Shown one piece after another: positions 8,646 to 18,680 of a stretch of DNA of 64,000 bases (its first letter is position 1; each line of letters begins with the position of its first letter). The stretch spans positions 372,001 to 436,000 of the forward strand of contig JAUJEB010000003.1 in NCBI GenBank assembly GCA_030442055.1. Direction: 5' to 3'. The stretch comes from Agaribacillus aureus (GTDB lineage Bacteria > Bacteroidota > Bacteroidia > Cytophagales > Cyclobacteriaceae). The notes beneath the pieces are model-generated. The model did not search any database and was not told the origin of the DNA. It saw nothing but the letters and a program-made list of their open reading frames with translations. The position numbers were made by a program, and so were the translations under genes.

Positions 8646-9329
8646 TTATCTCGGTTCCTGCAATAAATCAATAAAATCCACGGAGGTATATTCCATTTTA
8701 TGGACCACCTTTTGCACTCTGGCTACCAAATAGTTATAGCCAAGATAAGCAATAATCCCCACCATTAATCCGGCAGCGGTGGTAATCATGGCTTCGTAAA
8801 TACCTGCTGATAACAGTTTGGGGCTAACAGAGCCTTCTTCCTGTGCGATACTAATAAATGCCTGTATCATACCTGTCACCGTTCCCAGAAATCCGATCAT
8901 AGGGGCGGCACCAGATATTGTCGCCAAAAGAGATAAATTCTTCTCTAACTTGTAGATTTCTATTTTACCAACATTTTCAATCGACACCTCAATATTTTTC
9001 AACGGACTTCCGATCCTGCTGATGCCTTTTTCAATCATTTTAGCAACAGGTGATTCCGTTTGCGCACATAACAGTCTGGCACCATTGATGTCCCCTACCG
9101 TCACCAGGTTTTTGATTTTATCAATAAACTGATTGGGGGTTTTGGAGGCATTGCGAATGGTAAACACCCTTTCTATAAATATAGAGACTGCCAACATCGA
9201 AAGCACAAGCAAAGGTATCATCATGTACCCTCCTTTTAGCATAAGGTCCCAAACAGAAATAGCCTGTTCACCGGATCCAATGCCCACAGTATCCAATGCC
9301 TGAGATGTGGAAATTTGTAATAAATTCAT
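8646..9329 (-). CDS. exbB: MotA/TolQ/ExbB proton channel family protein
   Basis: A 227-residue inner-membrane protein with three membrane helices: about residues 35-55 (MIPLLVLSMLAVSIFIERVF), 130-155 and 175-200. The long cytoplasmic loop and the conserved SGAAPMIGFLGTVTGMI segment (residues about 139-156) are diagnostic of ExbB/TolQ. With ExbD it makes the proton channel that powers TonB or TolA. It lies upstream of exbD, and a leader of 84 bases separates it from the SPOR gene. Confidence 0.96.
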   Translation of the reverse strand: MNLLQISTSQALDTVGIGSGEQAISVWDLMLKGGYMMIPLLVLSMLAVSIFIERVFTIRNASKTPNQFIDKIKNLVTVGDINGARLLCAQTESPVAKMIEKGISRIGSPLKNIEVSIENVGKIEIYKLEKNLSLLATISGAAPMIGFLGTVTGMIQAFISIAQEEGSVSPKLLSAGIYEAMITTAAGLMVGIIAYLGYNYLVARVQKVVHKMEYTSVDFIDLLQEPR

Positions 9330-9413
9330 ACTTACCTTTAAGTTGATTAAAATTTTGTCAGTAAAGTTTTAAGGCAAATTTTATTCAATTTTTAAATTAA
9401 GTTTAAGATATTA

Positions 9414-10148
9414 TTAGTATTTGATCACCCATAGACTATTTCCATAGGTGGCTTTCAAACCGTCAAGGCTATTCACCGCCTCGGAAATCGAACCAAAATC
9501 TTCAACCGATAAACGGTAAAATTTTTTATTGCTGCTTGGCATAATCAAAGTTGTACTAACTCCTTCCCGGCCAAGTTTGGCGCCATAGTCCCTTGCGAGG
9601 TCTTCATCAAAAAAACTGCCAATTATGACATAGGTGCGACCCGTGGGCGCGTTGATGGTAGTCAGTGTTCCCCTGGTAGTTGTTTCGCCACTTATTCCGG
9701 TGTCAATCGGCTGGTCATCGACTTCGAAATTATCCTGGCCGGTTTCTGCATCATTTGTATTATCGTCGCCGAGATCGCTGTCATCAGGATCAGTACCGGT
9801 GTCACCGGCACCGAGGTCATTATCCACATTGGCATTGTTCTGATCATCTGTGGGTGTATCGTCTACCTGCTCGTTCTGTTGGCTTACCTGTCCCGAATCA
9901 AATAGATCCTGACCAATAAAGTACCAGAAAGCAGCCAATATCACCAGGAAAACGAATAATAAGGTAACAATCAGAGGCGCTTTTGATTTTCTTTCCAGGT
10001 TATTGCTGTTTCCCGCAGACCTTACCGTCCCTTTACGCCTACCCATACCTCCTCTTTCAATAGGTGTTAAAGAAACCTCTGGTAATCCATAATCCGGATC
10101 ACTTTCAAAGCTATGACTACCTTCACTTTGATGTATGTCTTCAGCCAT
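9414..10148 (-). CDS. SPOR domain-containing membrane protein
   Basis: A 244-residue type II membrane protein. The cytoplasmic N-terminus (1-58) is basic near the membrane, the single helix lies at about residues 59-79, and a long Asp/Asn/Gln-rich acidic linker (about 85-160) leads to a C-terminal SPOR domain (about 170-244; RTYVIIGSFFDEDLARDYGAKL ...). SPOR domains bind denuded peptidoglycan and often act at division sites. It sits between a barrel/TPR gene pair and exbB-exbD-tonB, all on the minus strand, hinting at a cell-envelope function for the whole cluster. Confidence 0.88.
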   Translation of the reverse strand: MAEDIHQSEGSHSFESDPDYGLPEVSLTPIERGGMGRRKGTVRSAGNSNNLERKSKAPLIVTLLFVFLVILAAFWYFIGQDLFDSGQVSQQNEQVDDTPTDDQNNANVDNDLGAGDTGTDPDDSDLGDDNTNDAETGQDNFEVDDQPIDTGISGETTTRGTLTTINAPTGRTYVIIGSFFDEDLARDYGAKLGREGVSTTLIMPSSNKKFYRLSVEDFGSISEAVNSLDGLKATYGNSLWVIKY

Positions 10149-10306
10149 TTTATAATTTTTTTAAGTTATTGTAACTAAATCCCTTACGACTCTTTAAAAT
10201 CCTCCTAAAAGTAAAGTTTATAATCTTAGTTACAAAGCAAAAAAATTGAAATAAACTCACCTTAGTCAATAATTGCGTAAATAGTAAAATTTTTAGTTTT
10301 ACGCCT

Positions 10307-11971
10307 TTACAAGCGATCAAAGGCATAAGTCAAGCCAACCATCAACATAAATCCTCTCGACGGATAGTTGTAATATCGTTCATAGTTTTTGGAAAGTACG
10401 TTATTAAAGTTCAAAAACATGGATACCTGGTCTGAATAGCGATAATCAACCTTAAAATTCAGATCAACAATTGGATCCAGCTCTACCTCCTCATCGGTAA
10501 TGAAATTTTTGGCTTTGATTCCTCCCATGGTATATAAGTCACTGCTGAACAATATTTTATCAAACAAATTAAAAGAGCCCATCAGGCTAAATTTATAAGT
10601 AGGTCTATGCCAGGGTTCATCCACTCTTTCCAGGCTGTATGCATAAAAATCAAACCTTGCAGCTCCCCTGAAGATATTGGTCTTGTCAACGCCAAATTCT
10701 CCAAAGAAATTAAAGGCAGTGGTATTTCCGGCATCGTATACAACATTAAATTTAGCAGTATCCAGCGGATCGTTAATGAAAAAATACAAATTTTCGTAAT
10801 CAGCCAGGGAAAAACCAGTCTTTATGGTAAAACTTCGAAACAATGAGCCCTTGATACCACCGTATAATTCCAATTCTTTATTGGAATGTACAAGCGGTAT
10901 CTCCGCATTGATGAAGGGATTTTCGTTTACAAGGGTATGCAAATTCACCTCCTCAATATCGCCATCGATACCCCCGTAGATACTGACGTCCTCATTCAGG
11001 TCGTAAGTAACACTTCCCGAAAGGTATAAATGGGTTTTATCGCCACCGGCGATCGTATCATTTTCATAAACAATGTTTAAACCCGCATTAACTTTTAACT
11101 CTCCTGCTTTAAAATTGACACTTGGGCGCACCTTAAAAAGATTTCTATTGAGTGAAGTACCGTCCGTTCGTTTCGTTAAAGACAGGTAACTGCCCAAATC
11201 CAGTCCTATATTTTCATCCAGGGAGAAAGTAGACTTGAACTTCATACCGAATTTACTTTCTTTAGCATCAAAATTGTCCTTCAAAAAGCTAAATGAAGGA
11301 GTTATTTTAAAGTAAAAATCACTTCCGGTATCGCGGGTTTCCAAGGTTCCATCCACGTAGAAGTTATTGAATTTTTGCTCGATTGTATCGCGAAAGGCCT
11401 CTACGCGTTGATCGTATCCATAAAAATGGTTTTTCCTTCCCTGATAATTGATGTTACCTCCCAGGATAAACGCATCGTAAAAGGCTTTACCATTGACGCC
11501 AAGAAAGTTTTCCGCCGCGCCTGAATTTTTTTTGTCCACCGGCCCTCTGGACGATGAGGCATGTTTACCGTGAAAGCTATAGGAGAAATTTTCATTCCTT
11601 TTGCTATTGACATAGGCCTCCAGGTGGGCACTGGCAAAATTGCCTATTCCGGCCTTAAGATAATTGGCATATAATTTTTTCAGCAAAGGATCTTTGATCG
11701 TTAATACCCGAATCCTGGGTTCGAGGTCGGTCAATTGATAATTAAAATCCTTGTACTGGAATTGCATTTGGCCTTCATCATTTTTGAGAGGCAGCGGGGA
11801 TATTTTTTCATACAACCTGGACGCCGGTGGAAGTTCAATTTTTTTGTCTTTTTCAATGACAATTTCTGCATCTTCGATCTCCCCGGTTTGGTCCTCCCAT
11901 TCCTGCGCACGCACCACCAGCCCCGAAAGACAGCATAAAAAAAACATGAAACACCTATGTTTAACACGCAT
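10307..11971 (-). CDS. Outer-membrane beta-barrel protein, TonB-receptor-like
   Basis: A 554-residue exported protein: signal peptide residues 1-22 (cleavage near VVRAQ), an acidic N-terminal stretch, then alternating amphipathic strands with aromatic girdles (for example FNNFYVDGTLETRD, YKFSLMGSFNLFD) up to a terminal aromatic-rich strand (GFMLMVGLTYAFDRL). This is the pattern of an outer-membrane barrel of about 20 strands. I do not see a clear TonB plug motif in the first 130 residues, so it may be a plugless relative of TonB-dependent receptors. It starts 20 bases after the large TPR gene, so the pair is almost surely co-expressed. Confidence 0.8.
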   Translation of the reverse strand: MRVKHRCFMFFLCCLSGLVVRAQEWEDQTGEIEDAEIVIEKDKKIELPPASRLYEKISPLPLKNDEGQMQFQYKDFNYQLTDLEPRIRVLTIKDPLLKKLYANYLKAGIGNFASAHLEAYVNSKRNENFSYSFHGKHASSSRGPVDKKNSGAAENFLGVNGKAFYDAFILGGNINYQGRKNHFYGYDQRVEAFRDTIEQKFNNFYVDGTLETRDTGSDFYFKITPSFSFLKDNFDAKESKFGMKFKSTFSLDENIGLDLGSYLSLTKRTDGTSLNRNLFKVRPSVNFKAGELKVNAGLNIVYENDTIAGGDKTHLYLSGSVTYDLNEDVSIYGGIDGDIEEVNLHTLVNENPFINAEIPLVHSNKELELYGGIKGSLFRSFTIKTGFSLADYENLYFFINDPLDTAKFNVVYDAGNTTAFNFFGEFGVDKTNIFRGAARFDFYAYSLERVDEPWHRPTYKFSLMGSFNLFDKILFSSDLYTMGGIKAKNFITDEEVELDPIVDLNFKVDYRYSDQVSMFLNFNNVLSKNYERYYNYPSRGFMLMVGLTYAFDRL

Positions 11972-11991
11972 ATTATCTTATTCTTAACCCT

Positions 11992-14900
11992 TTAATTTTC
12001 AATTTCCTGGAAGGTGGTGTCGGTTTCCACTGCTTCCACTGGTTCCTGTTGCCTATTTTTTAAGTCCTGCAATTTTCGCAATTTACGGTTTGCCCGTTGT
12101 ACCACATCCTCAACTGGCGATTTTTCAATAACCGAGTTAAGCGTGGCTTCAGCCTGGAAATATTCCTGGAGGGCGACGTAATTATCAGCGATCAGTAAAA
12201 AAGACTCTCCTATCCAATTTTCATACACCCCAAAATTAGTATTCAAATCAATCAAGGTTTCAATAGATCGTTGATAAGATTTTTGCTCATACAATATTTT
12301 ACTCAGCAGGAATTGCGCCTCTGCCCCGTTTTCATCCTTGGCTGCATTTAAAGTGGCCATAAATTGATCCATGGCGCCATCCAGGTTACCAGTGGCGTAT
12401 TCGGCTTTCCCCAGGTACAGGGTGGCTTTATTCGCCGCATCCGCGGAAATGTTACCCTTCTCCAAAATCAAATTAGCGTATTCCTTTACCGAAGGGTAAT
12501 TTCTCAAATGAAAATGGCTTTGCATTAAACCCGACCAAGCATTATAGGATTGTCTTTTGTTTCTGGCAATGCCAGCCAGTTTTTCGAAATAGACAATGGC
12601 TTTATCATAGTTGGCATGACTAAATTCAATTTCTGCAATTCGCTGTACCGATTTGTTTACTCTGCTGGTTTTATTATCATTTTCGACCTGGTAATAAAAT
12701 GACAGTGCCTGGTCATTTTGCTTCAGGCGGTAATAAGATTCTCCGATGTAATACTTTGCCTCATAGGCGTTTGCAGACCCCGGATAACTGCTCATATATC
12801 GCTCAAAGGATTGGATGGCCTTTTGGTATTCCTGGTTGTTGTAAAGCGTTTTGGCAGTTTCATATTCTATGTTGCTGAGGGATTTATTGTCGGGGTTGGC
12901 ACTTTTGTACTTGGCCAGGTAAGGCTCAAACTCCGAAGACTGATTTTGCATCGCCAACACTTCCTGTAGCGCAGAAATGGCACTGCTGGCGGTTGGGTGC
13001 GTGGGGTAATCATCGAGAATCCTTTTATAATCCCTTTTGGACTGATTATACTTTTTTAAATTATAGTTTGAAAACCCTCTTTTTAATAAGGCATGAGGCA
13101 CAAATGAGCTTTGTGGCTTGCTGGAAATCAGCTTGCCAAAACCATTTGCCGCCGTCTGATAGTTGCCCTGTTCAAGATCAAGCTGTGCCTTTTGATAAAG
13201 CGCATTATCTGCATAGGTTGAAGAGGCATATCTGTTGATGACAATGTCAAAGTTTTCCCTGGCCGAGGGAACGTTATTCATTAAACCCAGTATCACTGCC
13301 TTTTGAAAATAAGCATAAGCGAGATCCGGGTTTCTTGTGTTAATCGCCTTTTGATAGTTGCTTAAGGCCTGATCATAGTTTTTTCCTACATAGTGACAAT
13401 CTGCCAATCTGATCAGCGCATCATCATAAAATTGTTTGTTGATATTGCTTTTTGGACTGTTTACAAATCCATCAAAGTGCTCAAGTGCCCGGTCATATCT
13501 TTTTGAATTGTAATAAGCATAGCCAATGCCATACCGAGAGCGGAGATATTCATTGCTGTTGGTTTCGAACGGGCTTCCGATGACGTTGTTATAACTTCTG
13601 ATGGCATCCTCATAGCGTTTGCCAATAGAATAGGCCTCTCCGGACCAAAAGTGCGCCTTCATCACCAACTCCTGGTCTTCCGGATAGTTGAGGGATTTGT
13701 TAAACATTTGCACCGCTCTGCGATATTTGCGATTATTAAAGCTTTCCGTGCCCTTAAAGTAGGTCACCTGCTGATAGGCTTTTTTCATTCTTGCGCTTTT
13801 ATCTCCAATTTTCTCAAGGTGCTCAATGGCCTTGTCATAGTCGCTAGTTTTCAGATAAGCCTCGCTTAGCAAAATGTTAGCTTCCTTGGAACGGGTGCTA
13901 TTTGGAAAGGTAGTGGCCAGATTATTCAGCGCTTCAATGGACTGATCAAAATTGCCCTGATCATAATTAATCTTGGCCAATTTAAAGATAGCTTCCTCCT
14001 GGATCACCGGGTCAAAATTCATTTTTCCGGCATTGGCATAGGCCGTTATGGCGAAGTTTTTATTGTTTTTTCTCAAATACAAATTGCCCAGGTAATAGGA
14101 AGCACTTTGTCCAATGGCATTTTTTTGAGATGCTATTTCTTTAAAGTATTGTTCCGCCCGATCAAAATCTTCCAGATTGTAATAGGATAATGCCAACCTG
14201 TATTTAACCTCGGGATCTTTTTTTGCAGACTGGCTTTCGATATAGGTCTGGAAAAAACTGGCGGCTTTATTATACTGTTGTTTTCTGAAATATGATTCCG
14301 CGATCAACAAACTGAAATCCTCCAAATTTTTAACTTTTCTTCCACTGGCAACCACCTGCTCCCCATATCGCAGCAGCTCATCATATCTTTCCTGTTTGTA
14401 ATATACATTGAGGATCATGTAAGGCACAATGGCCGCGTAAGCCTGGTCCTTTTCCGCTTTTTTCAGGTCGACCAATGCTTCATCGTAAGCACCATTGCGA
14501 AATTCCAGAAATCCGGCGTAGTAGTTAGCCGCCGCCGTGTAGGGACTATTTCCTTTTTTTACATTATTGAAATAGCTCAGCGCCTTGCTAAAATTCTTTT
14601 TGTTGAAATGTGAATAGCCCAGTTTAAACCTGGTTTCCAGCCTTTTATCGTCGGTCAGCTTATTGATGTCTGTCTTTTCCAAATAAGCAATCGCCTTGTC
14701 ATAGTCCTTGTTTTTGAAATAAAAATTGCCCAATTCATAAAAGGCAAATACTGATTTGGGGTGTCCTTCGTATTGTGTTACAAATTGATCGAGCAGAAAT
14801 TCCCCGTCATTGTGATAAAGGCTCATGGCACAAAACGCAATATAATATTTTGCATCGATGGCCTTGATAGATTCGGGGTCGTGGTTGGTATATTCTTCAA

Positions 14901-15054
14901 AAGCGGTCCTTGCAGCCGCGTATTGTTGTTTATCAAATAGATCCAATCCTTCTCTAAAATACCGGTCGTTATCAATTTGTACAATGGTATTTTGCGCTAA
15001 AGTTTTAAGTTGAAAGCAAGTTAGGATCAGTATAAAATAGATTTTTTTATCCAT
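11992..15054 (-). CDS. Large periplasmic tetratricopeptide-repeat protein
   Basis: The start is ATG at 15054, giving about 1020 residues with a clean signal peptide (MDKKIYFILILTCFQLKTLAQ region). Nearly the whole mature chain is TPR repeats, easily seen from the recurrent pattern A..Y...G..y...Y..A...F (for example YYKQERYDELLRYGEQVV, YYNSKRYDRALEHFDGFV, YYRLKQNDQALSFYYQVE), which I estimate at more than 20 repeats. It would form a long superhelical scaffold in the periplasm or at the outer membrane. The barrel gene follows by 20 bases. Such TPR-barrel pairs recur in Bacteroidota (from general knowledge); the function is not established. Confidence 0.88.
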   Translation of the reverse strand: MDKKIYFILILTCFQLKTLAQNTIVQIDNDRYFREGLDLFDKQQYAAARTAFEEYTNHDPESIKAIDAKYYIAFCAMSLYHNDGEFLLDQFVTQYEGHPKSVFAFYELGNFYFKNKDYDKAIAYLEKTDINKLTDDKRLETRFKLGYSHFNKKNFSKALSYFNNVKKGNSPYTAAANYYAGFLEFRNGAYDEALVDLKKAEKDQAYAAIVPYMILNVYYKQERYDELLRYGEQVVASGRKVKNLEDFSLLIAESYFRKQQYNKAASFFQTYIESQSAKKDPEVKYRLALSYYNLEDFDRAEQYFKEIASQKNAIGQSASYYLGNLYLRKNNKNFAITAYANAGKMNFDPVIQEEAIFKLAKINYDQGNFDQSIEALNNLATTFPNSTRSKEANILLSEAYLKTSDYDKAIEHLEKIGDKSARMKKAYQQVTYFKGTESFNNRKYRRAVQMFNKSLNYPEDQELVMKAHFWSGEAYSIGKRYEDAIRSYNNVIGSPFETNSNEYLRSRYGIGYAYYNSKRYDRALEHFDGFVNSPKSNINKQFYDDALIRLADCHYVGKNYDQALSNYQKAINTRNPDLAYAYFQKAVILGLMNNVPSARENFDIVINRYASSTYADNALYQKAQLDLEQGNYQTAANGFGKLISSKPQSSFVPHALLKRGFSNYNLKKYNQSKRDYKRILDDYPTHPTASSAISALQEVLAMQNQSSEFEPYLAKYKSANPDNKSLSNIEYETAKTLYNNQEYQKAIQSFERYMSSYPGSANAYEAKYYIGESYYRLKQNDQALSFYYQVENDNKTSRVNKSVQRIAEIEFSHANYDKAIVYFEKLAGIARNKRQSYNAWSGLMQSHFHLRNYPSVKEYANLILEKGNISADAANKATLYLGKAEYATGNLDGAMDQFMATLNAAKDENGAEAQFLLSKILYEQKSYQRSIETLIDLNTNFGVYENWIGESFLLIADNYVALQEYFQAEATLNSVIEKSPVEDVVQRANRKLRKLQDLKNRQQEPVEAVETDTTFQEIEN

Positions 15055-15164
15055 AAAAGTTAGCCAGAACAATCTTACTAATAACTTTATAATATTTTAA
15101 TTATTGTGATTATTACCTACACTGATTTTATTAATTACCGCGAAACATTGCCGCGTATCACCAG

Positions 15165-16187
15165 TTAATGTAATAGTTTAAATACCAGCTCCTTCAATAT
15201 TTGCCCTTCATTAACCGTGCCAACCTTAATACCTTTGGATTGCAGGTCAGCATTTTTAAGGTGATGAATGTTATTAATAACCTGGGACAAGTGATAATGA
15301 TTGACGGCCAGTTTATAGTCCTTGACAAAAAATGGGTTTATCTTCAAAACGGATGCCAGGTTTCTGTCTGACTTGTCCTTGGTATGATGAACGATCAGTA
15401 GTTTACTAAAAAAAGAAAATAACATGGCTATGATAGGTATCACCGGATTGCCTTTGGGATTCGCAGCAAAATAATTAATTATTTGATTGGCTTTTAGCAC
15501 GTTTTTACCTGTAAGGGCTTTTTGCAATTCAAACACATTATATTCCTTACTGATACCAATATATTTCTCTACCTCTTTTTCTGTAATTTGTACTTTGTCG
15601 TCGAAATTAACCAGCATTTTATCAATTTCATTGCTTATTCTCTCCAGATTATTTCCCACAAATTCCGTGATCATAAATGTCGCTTTAGGTGTAATGGTGT
15701 GTCCCTTATTAACGACATAATTATTGACCCAGTCAGGGACCTGATTATCATAAAGCTTCTTGACGCTGACCATAACGGCACTTTTATCCATAAGCTTTGT
15801 CAAAGCTTTTCGTTTGTCCAGCGTCTTGTATTTGTAACAAAAAACCAGCAAAGTCGATGGCTGCGGTTTCCGGAGATAAGCCTCTAAAAGTTTGGCTGCT
15901 TCTTCCTTGTTGAAGTCCTGAATTTCCTGTGCCTCTTTGACCAATACCAATTGCCTTTCGGCCATCATAGGAAATCTTCGGGCATTGCCGACGATGCCAC
16001 TTATCGTGGCATCTTTGCCATACATGATAATTTGGTTAAATCCCCGTTCGTGTTCCGGAATTACATTTTCCTCCAGGTAGTTTGCAATAACATCAATGTA
16101 GTAAGGCTCATCTCCCTGTAAGAAGTAAACAGGCGCGTATTGACCGTTTTTTAGAGATTGTAATACTTGATCGAAAGACTGGGCCAT
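15165..16187 (-). CDS. holA: DNA polymerase III subunit delta
   Basis: A 340-residue clamp-loader subunit. The N-terminal AAA+-like domain opens with the typical PVYFLQGDEPYYIDVIANYL sequence. The middle has ITEFVGNNLERISNEIDKML and the conserved KEYNVFELQKAL, and the C-terminal helical domain carries RNLASVLKINPFFVKDY. It opens the sliding clamp within the clamp-loader complex. Length and layout are normal for the family. It is the first gene of the minus-strand series 15.2 to 6.0 kb, 110 bases upstream of the TPR gene. Confidence 0.94.
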   Translation of the reverse strand: MAQSFDQVLQSLKNGQYAPVYFLQGDEPYYIDVIANYLEENVIPEHERGFNQIIMYGKDATISGIVGNARRFPMMAERQLVLVKEAQEIQDFNKEEAAKLLEAYLRKPQPSTLLVFCYKYKTLDKRKALTKLMDKSAVMVSVKKLYDNQVPDWVNNYVVNKGHTITPKATFMITEFVGNNLERISNEIDKMLVNFDDKVQITEKEVEKYIGISKEYNVFELQKALTGKNVLKANQIINYFAANPKGNPVIPIIAMLFSFFSKLLIVHHTKDKSDRNLASVLKINPFFVKDYKLAVNHYHLSQVINNIHHLKNADLQSKGIKVGTVNEGQILKELVFKLLH

Positions 16188-16418
16188 GTTTCAGTAGGTG
16201 TCGCCATTTTAAGCGCTAATATAAGCGGACAAATTATTTTAGTGTTACTCCTGCTGAAATATTTTTATTTTTTAGTTAAAAAAAACTAAAGCGGTGAGAA
16301 CATTCAATTTTAGTTAGCTGTTTCTTACAGCTGTTTAAGCTATCAATTGCTTTGTTGCAATGTCAAAAAATTAGTTGATTGAAACCGTTGATAGATGAGA
16401 CCCTTTGTGTGGTTGTGT

Positions 16419-18680
16419 CTACGGACGGGGCTCGTCCTTTAATTTTATGGAGAAGGTAGTTCCCTCATTTACCTTGCTGTAAAGACTTACCTTTCCATTT
16501 AACTTTTCGACGGCATTTTTCAGAATATACAATCCCAGCCCGGACCCGATTACCTGATCATTGGCCCTGAAAAACATATTGAAAACCTCGCCCTGGATAT
16601 TTTTTTCAATGCCTATGCCATGATCTTCCACCTTGATGAGCAGATCGTCATTGAGGTTTCTTTTAATGGCGACTTCAACATCACTAAGTTGACCCGGCTT
16701 GGAGTATTTAATCGCATTTTCCACCAGGTTCTGAAGAATTGTCGTAATCAATCCCCGATCACTGATAAAAGGCCATTCCAGGTCCACAGATATGTTGAAT
16801 CTGACGTTTTCAAAATTGGGCAGATTGGTGAATGAATTAATGCAACTGTTGACCACATCCTTGAAATCAATCTCTTCCCTTTTTATATCTACTTCTTTAA
16901 TTTTGGTGAGCTGTATCAGGGTCAGAATGATGTCATTTAACCTGGTTATTTGCTTGTTGTACAGGTCAAAATATTCCAGTGACTTTTCATCGGTTATCTC
17001 ATTCTCCACGATTCTATATAATCCCAAAAGTGAGGCAATAGGTCCTCTGAGATCATGCGAAGCTTTATACACAAAAGTGTCAAGCTCTTTATTTTTGTAT
17101 TTCAGGTCCTGCTCAATTTGTTTCTGGTCAGATATGTCGCGAATAATACTGGAATAATATTCTACTTCCCCGTCTACTCCCTTGTGGGATATAATCACCT
17201 GAGAAACTGTAATTAGTTCTTTATCATACCTTTGAATAACATTTTCTCCGCTCCATATACCCTGGCTGGCCGCTAAAGGTATAGCATGATCACGTGTCAG
17301 CTTTTGAGAATGTTCGGATTGCAGGATTTTTATTGGAAAACCGGCCACATTGTCTTCGGGGCTGAATCCATAGAAATCTCTCGCGGCCTGATTCAGATAA
17401 ATTAAGTTCAACTGTTTATCAAGCATTAAAACAATATCGGAGGTAGCTTCGATAATAGTACCAAATCTCTCTTTCTCTGCAATGGCCTCCCGGATTGGTG
17501 TTATATCCTGAATAGTCCCAAAATGTCGAAGATGATTTCCCTTGTCATCTTTTTGTACTTTTATACTTATGTAAATATTACGGATCTCATTGTCGGGCCT
17601 TACAATCCGGTATTCAATGAAATCAATATAGTCCTTTGCTCTGGATTTGGCAGCTTTGTCCAGCGCCATATAGTAGGTGTGCAGGTCGTCCGGGTGAATC
17701 AGGTTGATAAAATCGTCCACCGCGATGATGTTTCCTTTTTTTACCGGCAGTCCTTCGCCCAGCATTTTGACAAAGTTCTCGCCCATCTTCATACAATCGG
17801 TCGTCCTATCCAGTTCCCAGGTAGACAGGTTGGCGATTGTCAGTGCGTCAGACAATTGCTCCCTGCTTTTACTCAGCTCGCCCTCAATTTTATGAATTTC
17901 AGTTACATCCTGTACCGTACCATGATGCTTAAGCAAATTACCGTCTTTCTCCAGAGAGACCCTGGTGGTGGCATAAAGGTACCTTATCTGACCGTCGGGA
18001 TGGATAATACGATATTCAGTATGATCGATGTAGTTATCTACCTCGTTGTTGATTATTTTTTTCCGGGTACGGTTAAATACCTTGTGATCATCCGGGTGAA
18101 TCAGTTTTTTGTATTGTGCTATTGGCACAAGATACCGGTCCTGATCGATGATCTGGCACTGGTGCCGAACACCTATGATATCCACCATGCCCTTGCTAAT
18201 TACAAAAGCATCTTTTTCGAAATCGTATTCCCACGTGGCGCAATTGGCCAGGCGCAAGGCTTCATTTAACTTTTTTTCATTGCTTTGAAAGGTTATTTCC
18301 AGCTGTTTGGATTCGGTTATATCGCGCCAAATTGAAAAAAGAAGTTTTTGATCATCTTTTTCATAAATAGTATTGGAAATCTCTACCCAGAAAAATGCAT
18401 AGCGCGTAATAAACTGAAAAACTTTGTTTTGATGTGGATAATTATTCAGTTGTTTAATAAAGGACAGCAGGCTAAAGTCATTACCTTTCTGATCTTTAAT
18501 CAGCTTGAATACACCGTCGTCGGCTACATCATCGCGGTCTTTCAATCCCAGCAGCTCTACCCCAGCCTGGTTGGTGTCAATCAGCTTGTGCTGGTCAATA
18601 ATGAATATAGCATCTTTCGATTGTTCAAAAAAGAAAGAGGCATCAATTAAATAATCGTTTGTTACAATTCTGGGTTCCAT
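16419..18680 (-). CDS. Soluble multi-PAS sensor histidine kinase
   Basis: I choose ATG at 18680 because the longer frame to 18707 would need a TTG start. About 753 residues, with no membrane segment or signal peptide, so cytosolic. At least four PAS/PAC modules precede the kinase: two are closely similar to each other (ANCATWEYDFEKDAF and ANLSTWELDRTTDCM, each followed by an H(T/F)GT(V/I)QD(V/I)T PAC end), suggesting internal duplication. The kinase core has the H-box YKASHDLRGPIASLLG, N-box NLVENAIKYSK, and G boxes DHGIGI and GSGLGLYIL. No receiver domain is present and no regulator gene lies beside it, so its partner is elsewhere. Signal unknown. Confidence 0.92.
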   Translation of the reverse strand: MEPRIVTNDYLIDASFFFEQSKDAIFIIDQHKLIDTNQAGVELLGLKDRDDVADDGVFKLIKDQKGNDFSLLSFIKQLNNYPHQNKVFQFITRYAFFWVEISNTIYEKDDQKLLFSIWRDITESKQLEITFQSNEKKLNEALRLANCATWEYDFEKDAFVISKGMVDIIGVRHQCQIIDQDRYLVPIAQYKKLIHPDDHKVFNRTRKKIINNEVDNYIDHTEYRIIHPDGQIRYLYATTRVSLEKDGNLLKHHGTVQDVTEIHKIEGELSKSREQLSDALTIANLSTWELDRTTDCMKMGENFVKMLGEGLPVKKGNIIAVDDFINLIHPDDLHTYYMALDKAAKSRAKDYIDFIEYRIVRPDNEIRNIYISIKVQKDDKGNHLRHFGTIQDITPIREAIAEKERFGTIIEATSDIVLMLDKQLNLIYLNQAARDFYGFSPEDNVAGFPIKILQSEHSQKLTRDHAIPLAASQGIWSGENVIQRYDKELITVSQVIISHKGVDGEVEYYSSIIRDISDQKQIEQDLKYKNKELDTFVYKASHDLRGPIASLLGLYRIVENEITDEKSLEYFDLYNKQITRLNDIILTLIQLTKIKEVDIKREEIDFKDVVNSCINSFTNLPNFENVRFNISVDLEWPFISDRGLITTILQNLVENAIKYSKPGQLSDVEVAIKRNLNDDLLIKVEDHGIGIEKNIQGEVFNMFFRANDQVIGSGLGLYILKNAVEKLNGKVSLYSKVNEGTTFSIKLKDEPRP

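Noticed and set aside
10169-10235. TTGTAACTAA and TTAGTTACAA, 47 bases apart, upstream of the SPOR gene
   Set aside because: A 10-bp AT-rich repeat with such a wide gap is expected by chance in this sequence; no other support.
17523-18269. 248-codon plus-strand open frame
   Set aside because: It lies wholly opposite the PAS kinase gene, whose domains are unmistakable; the antisense translation has no family features.
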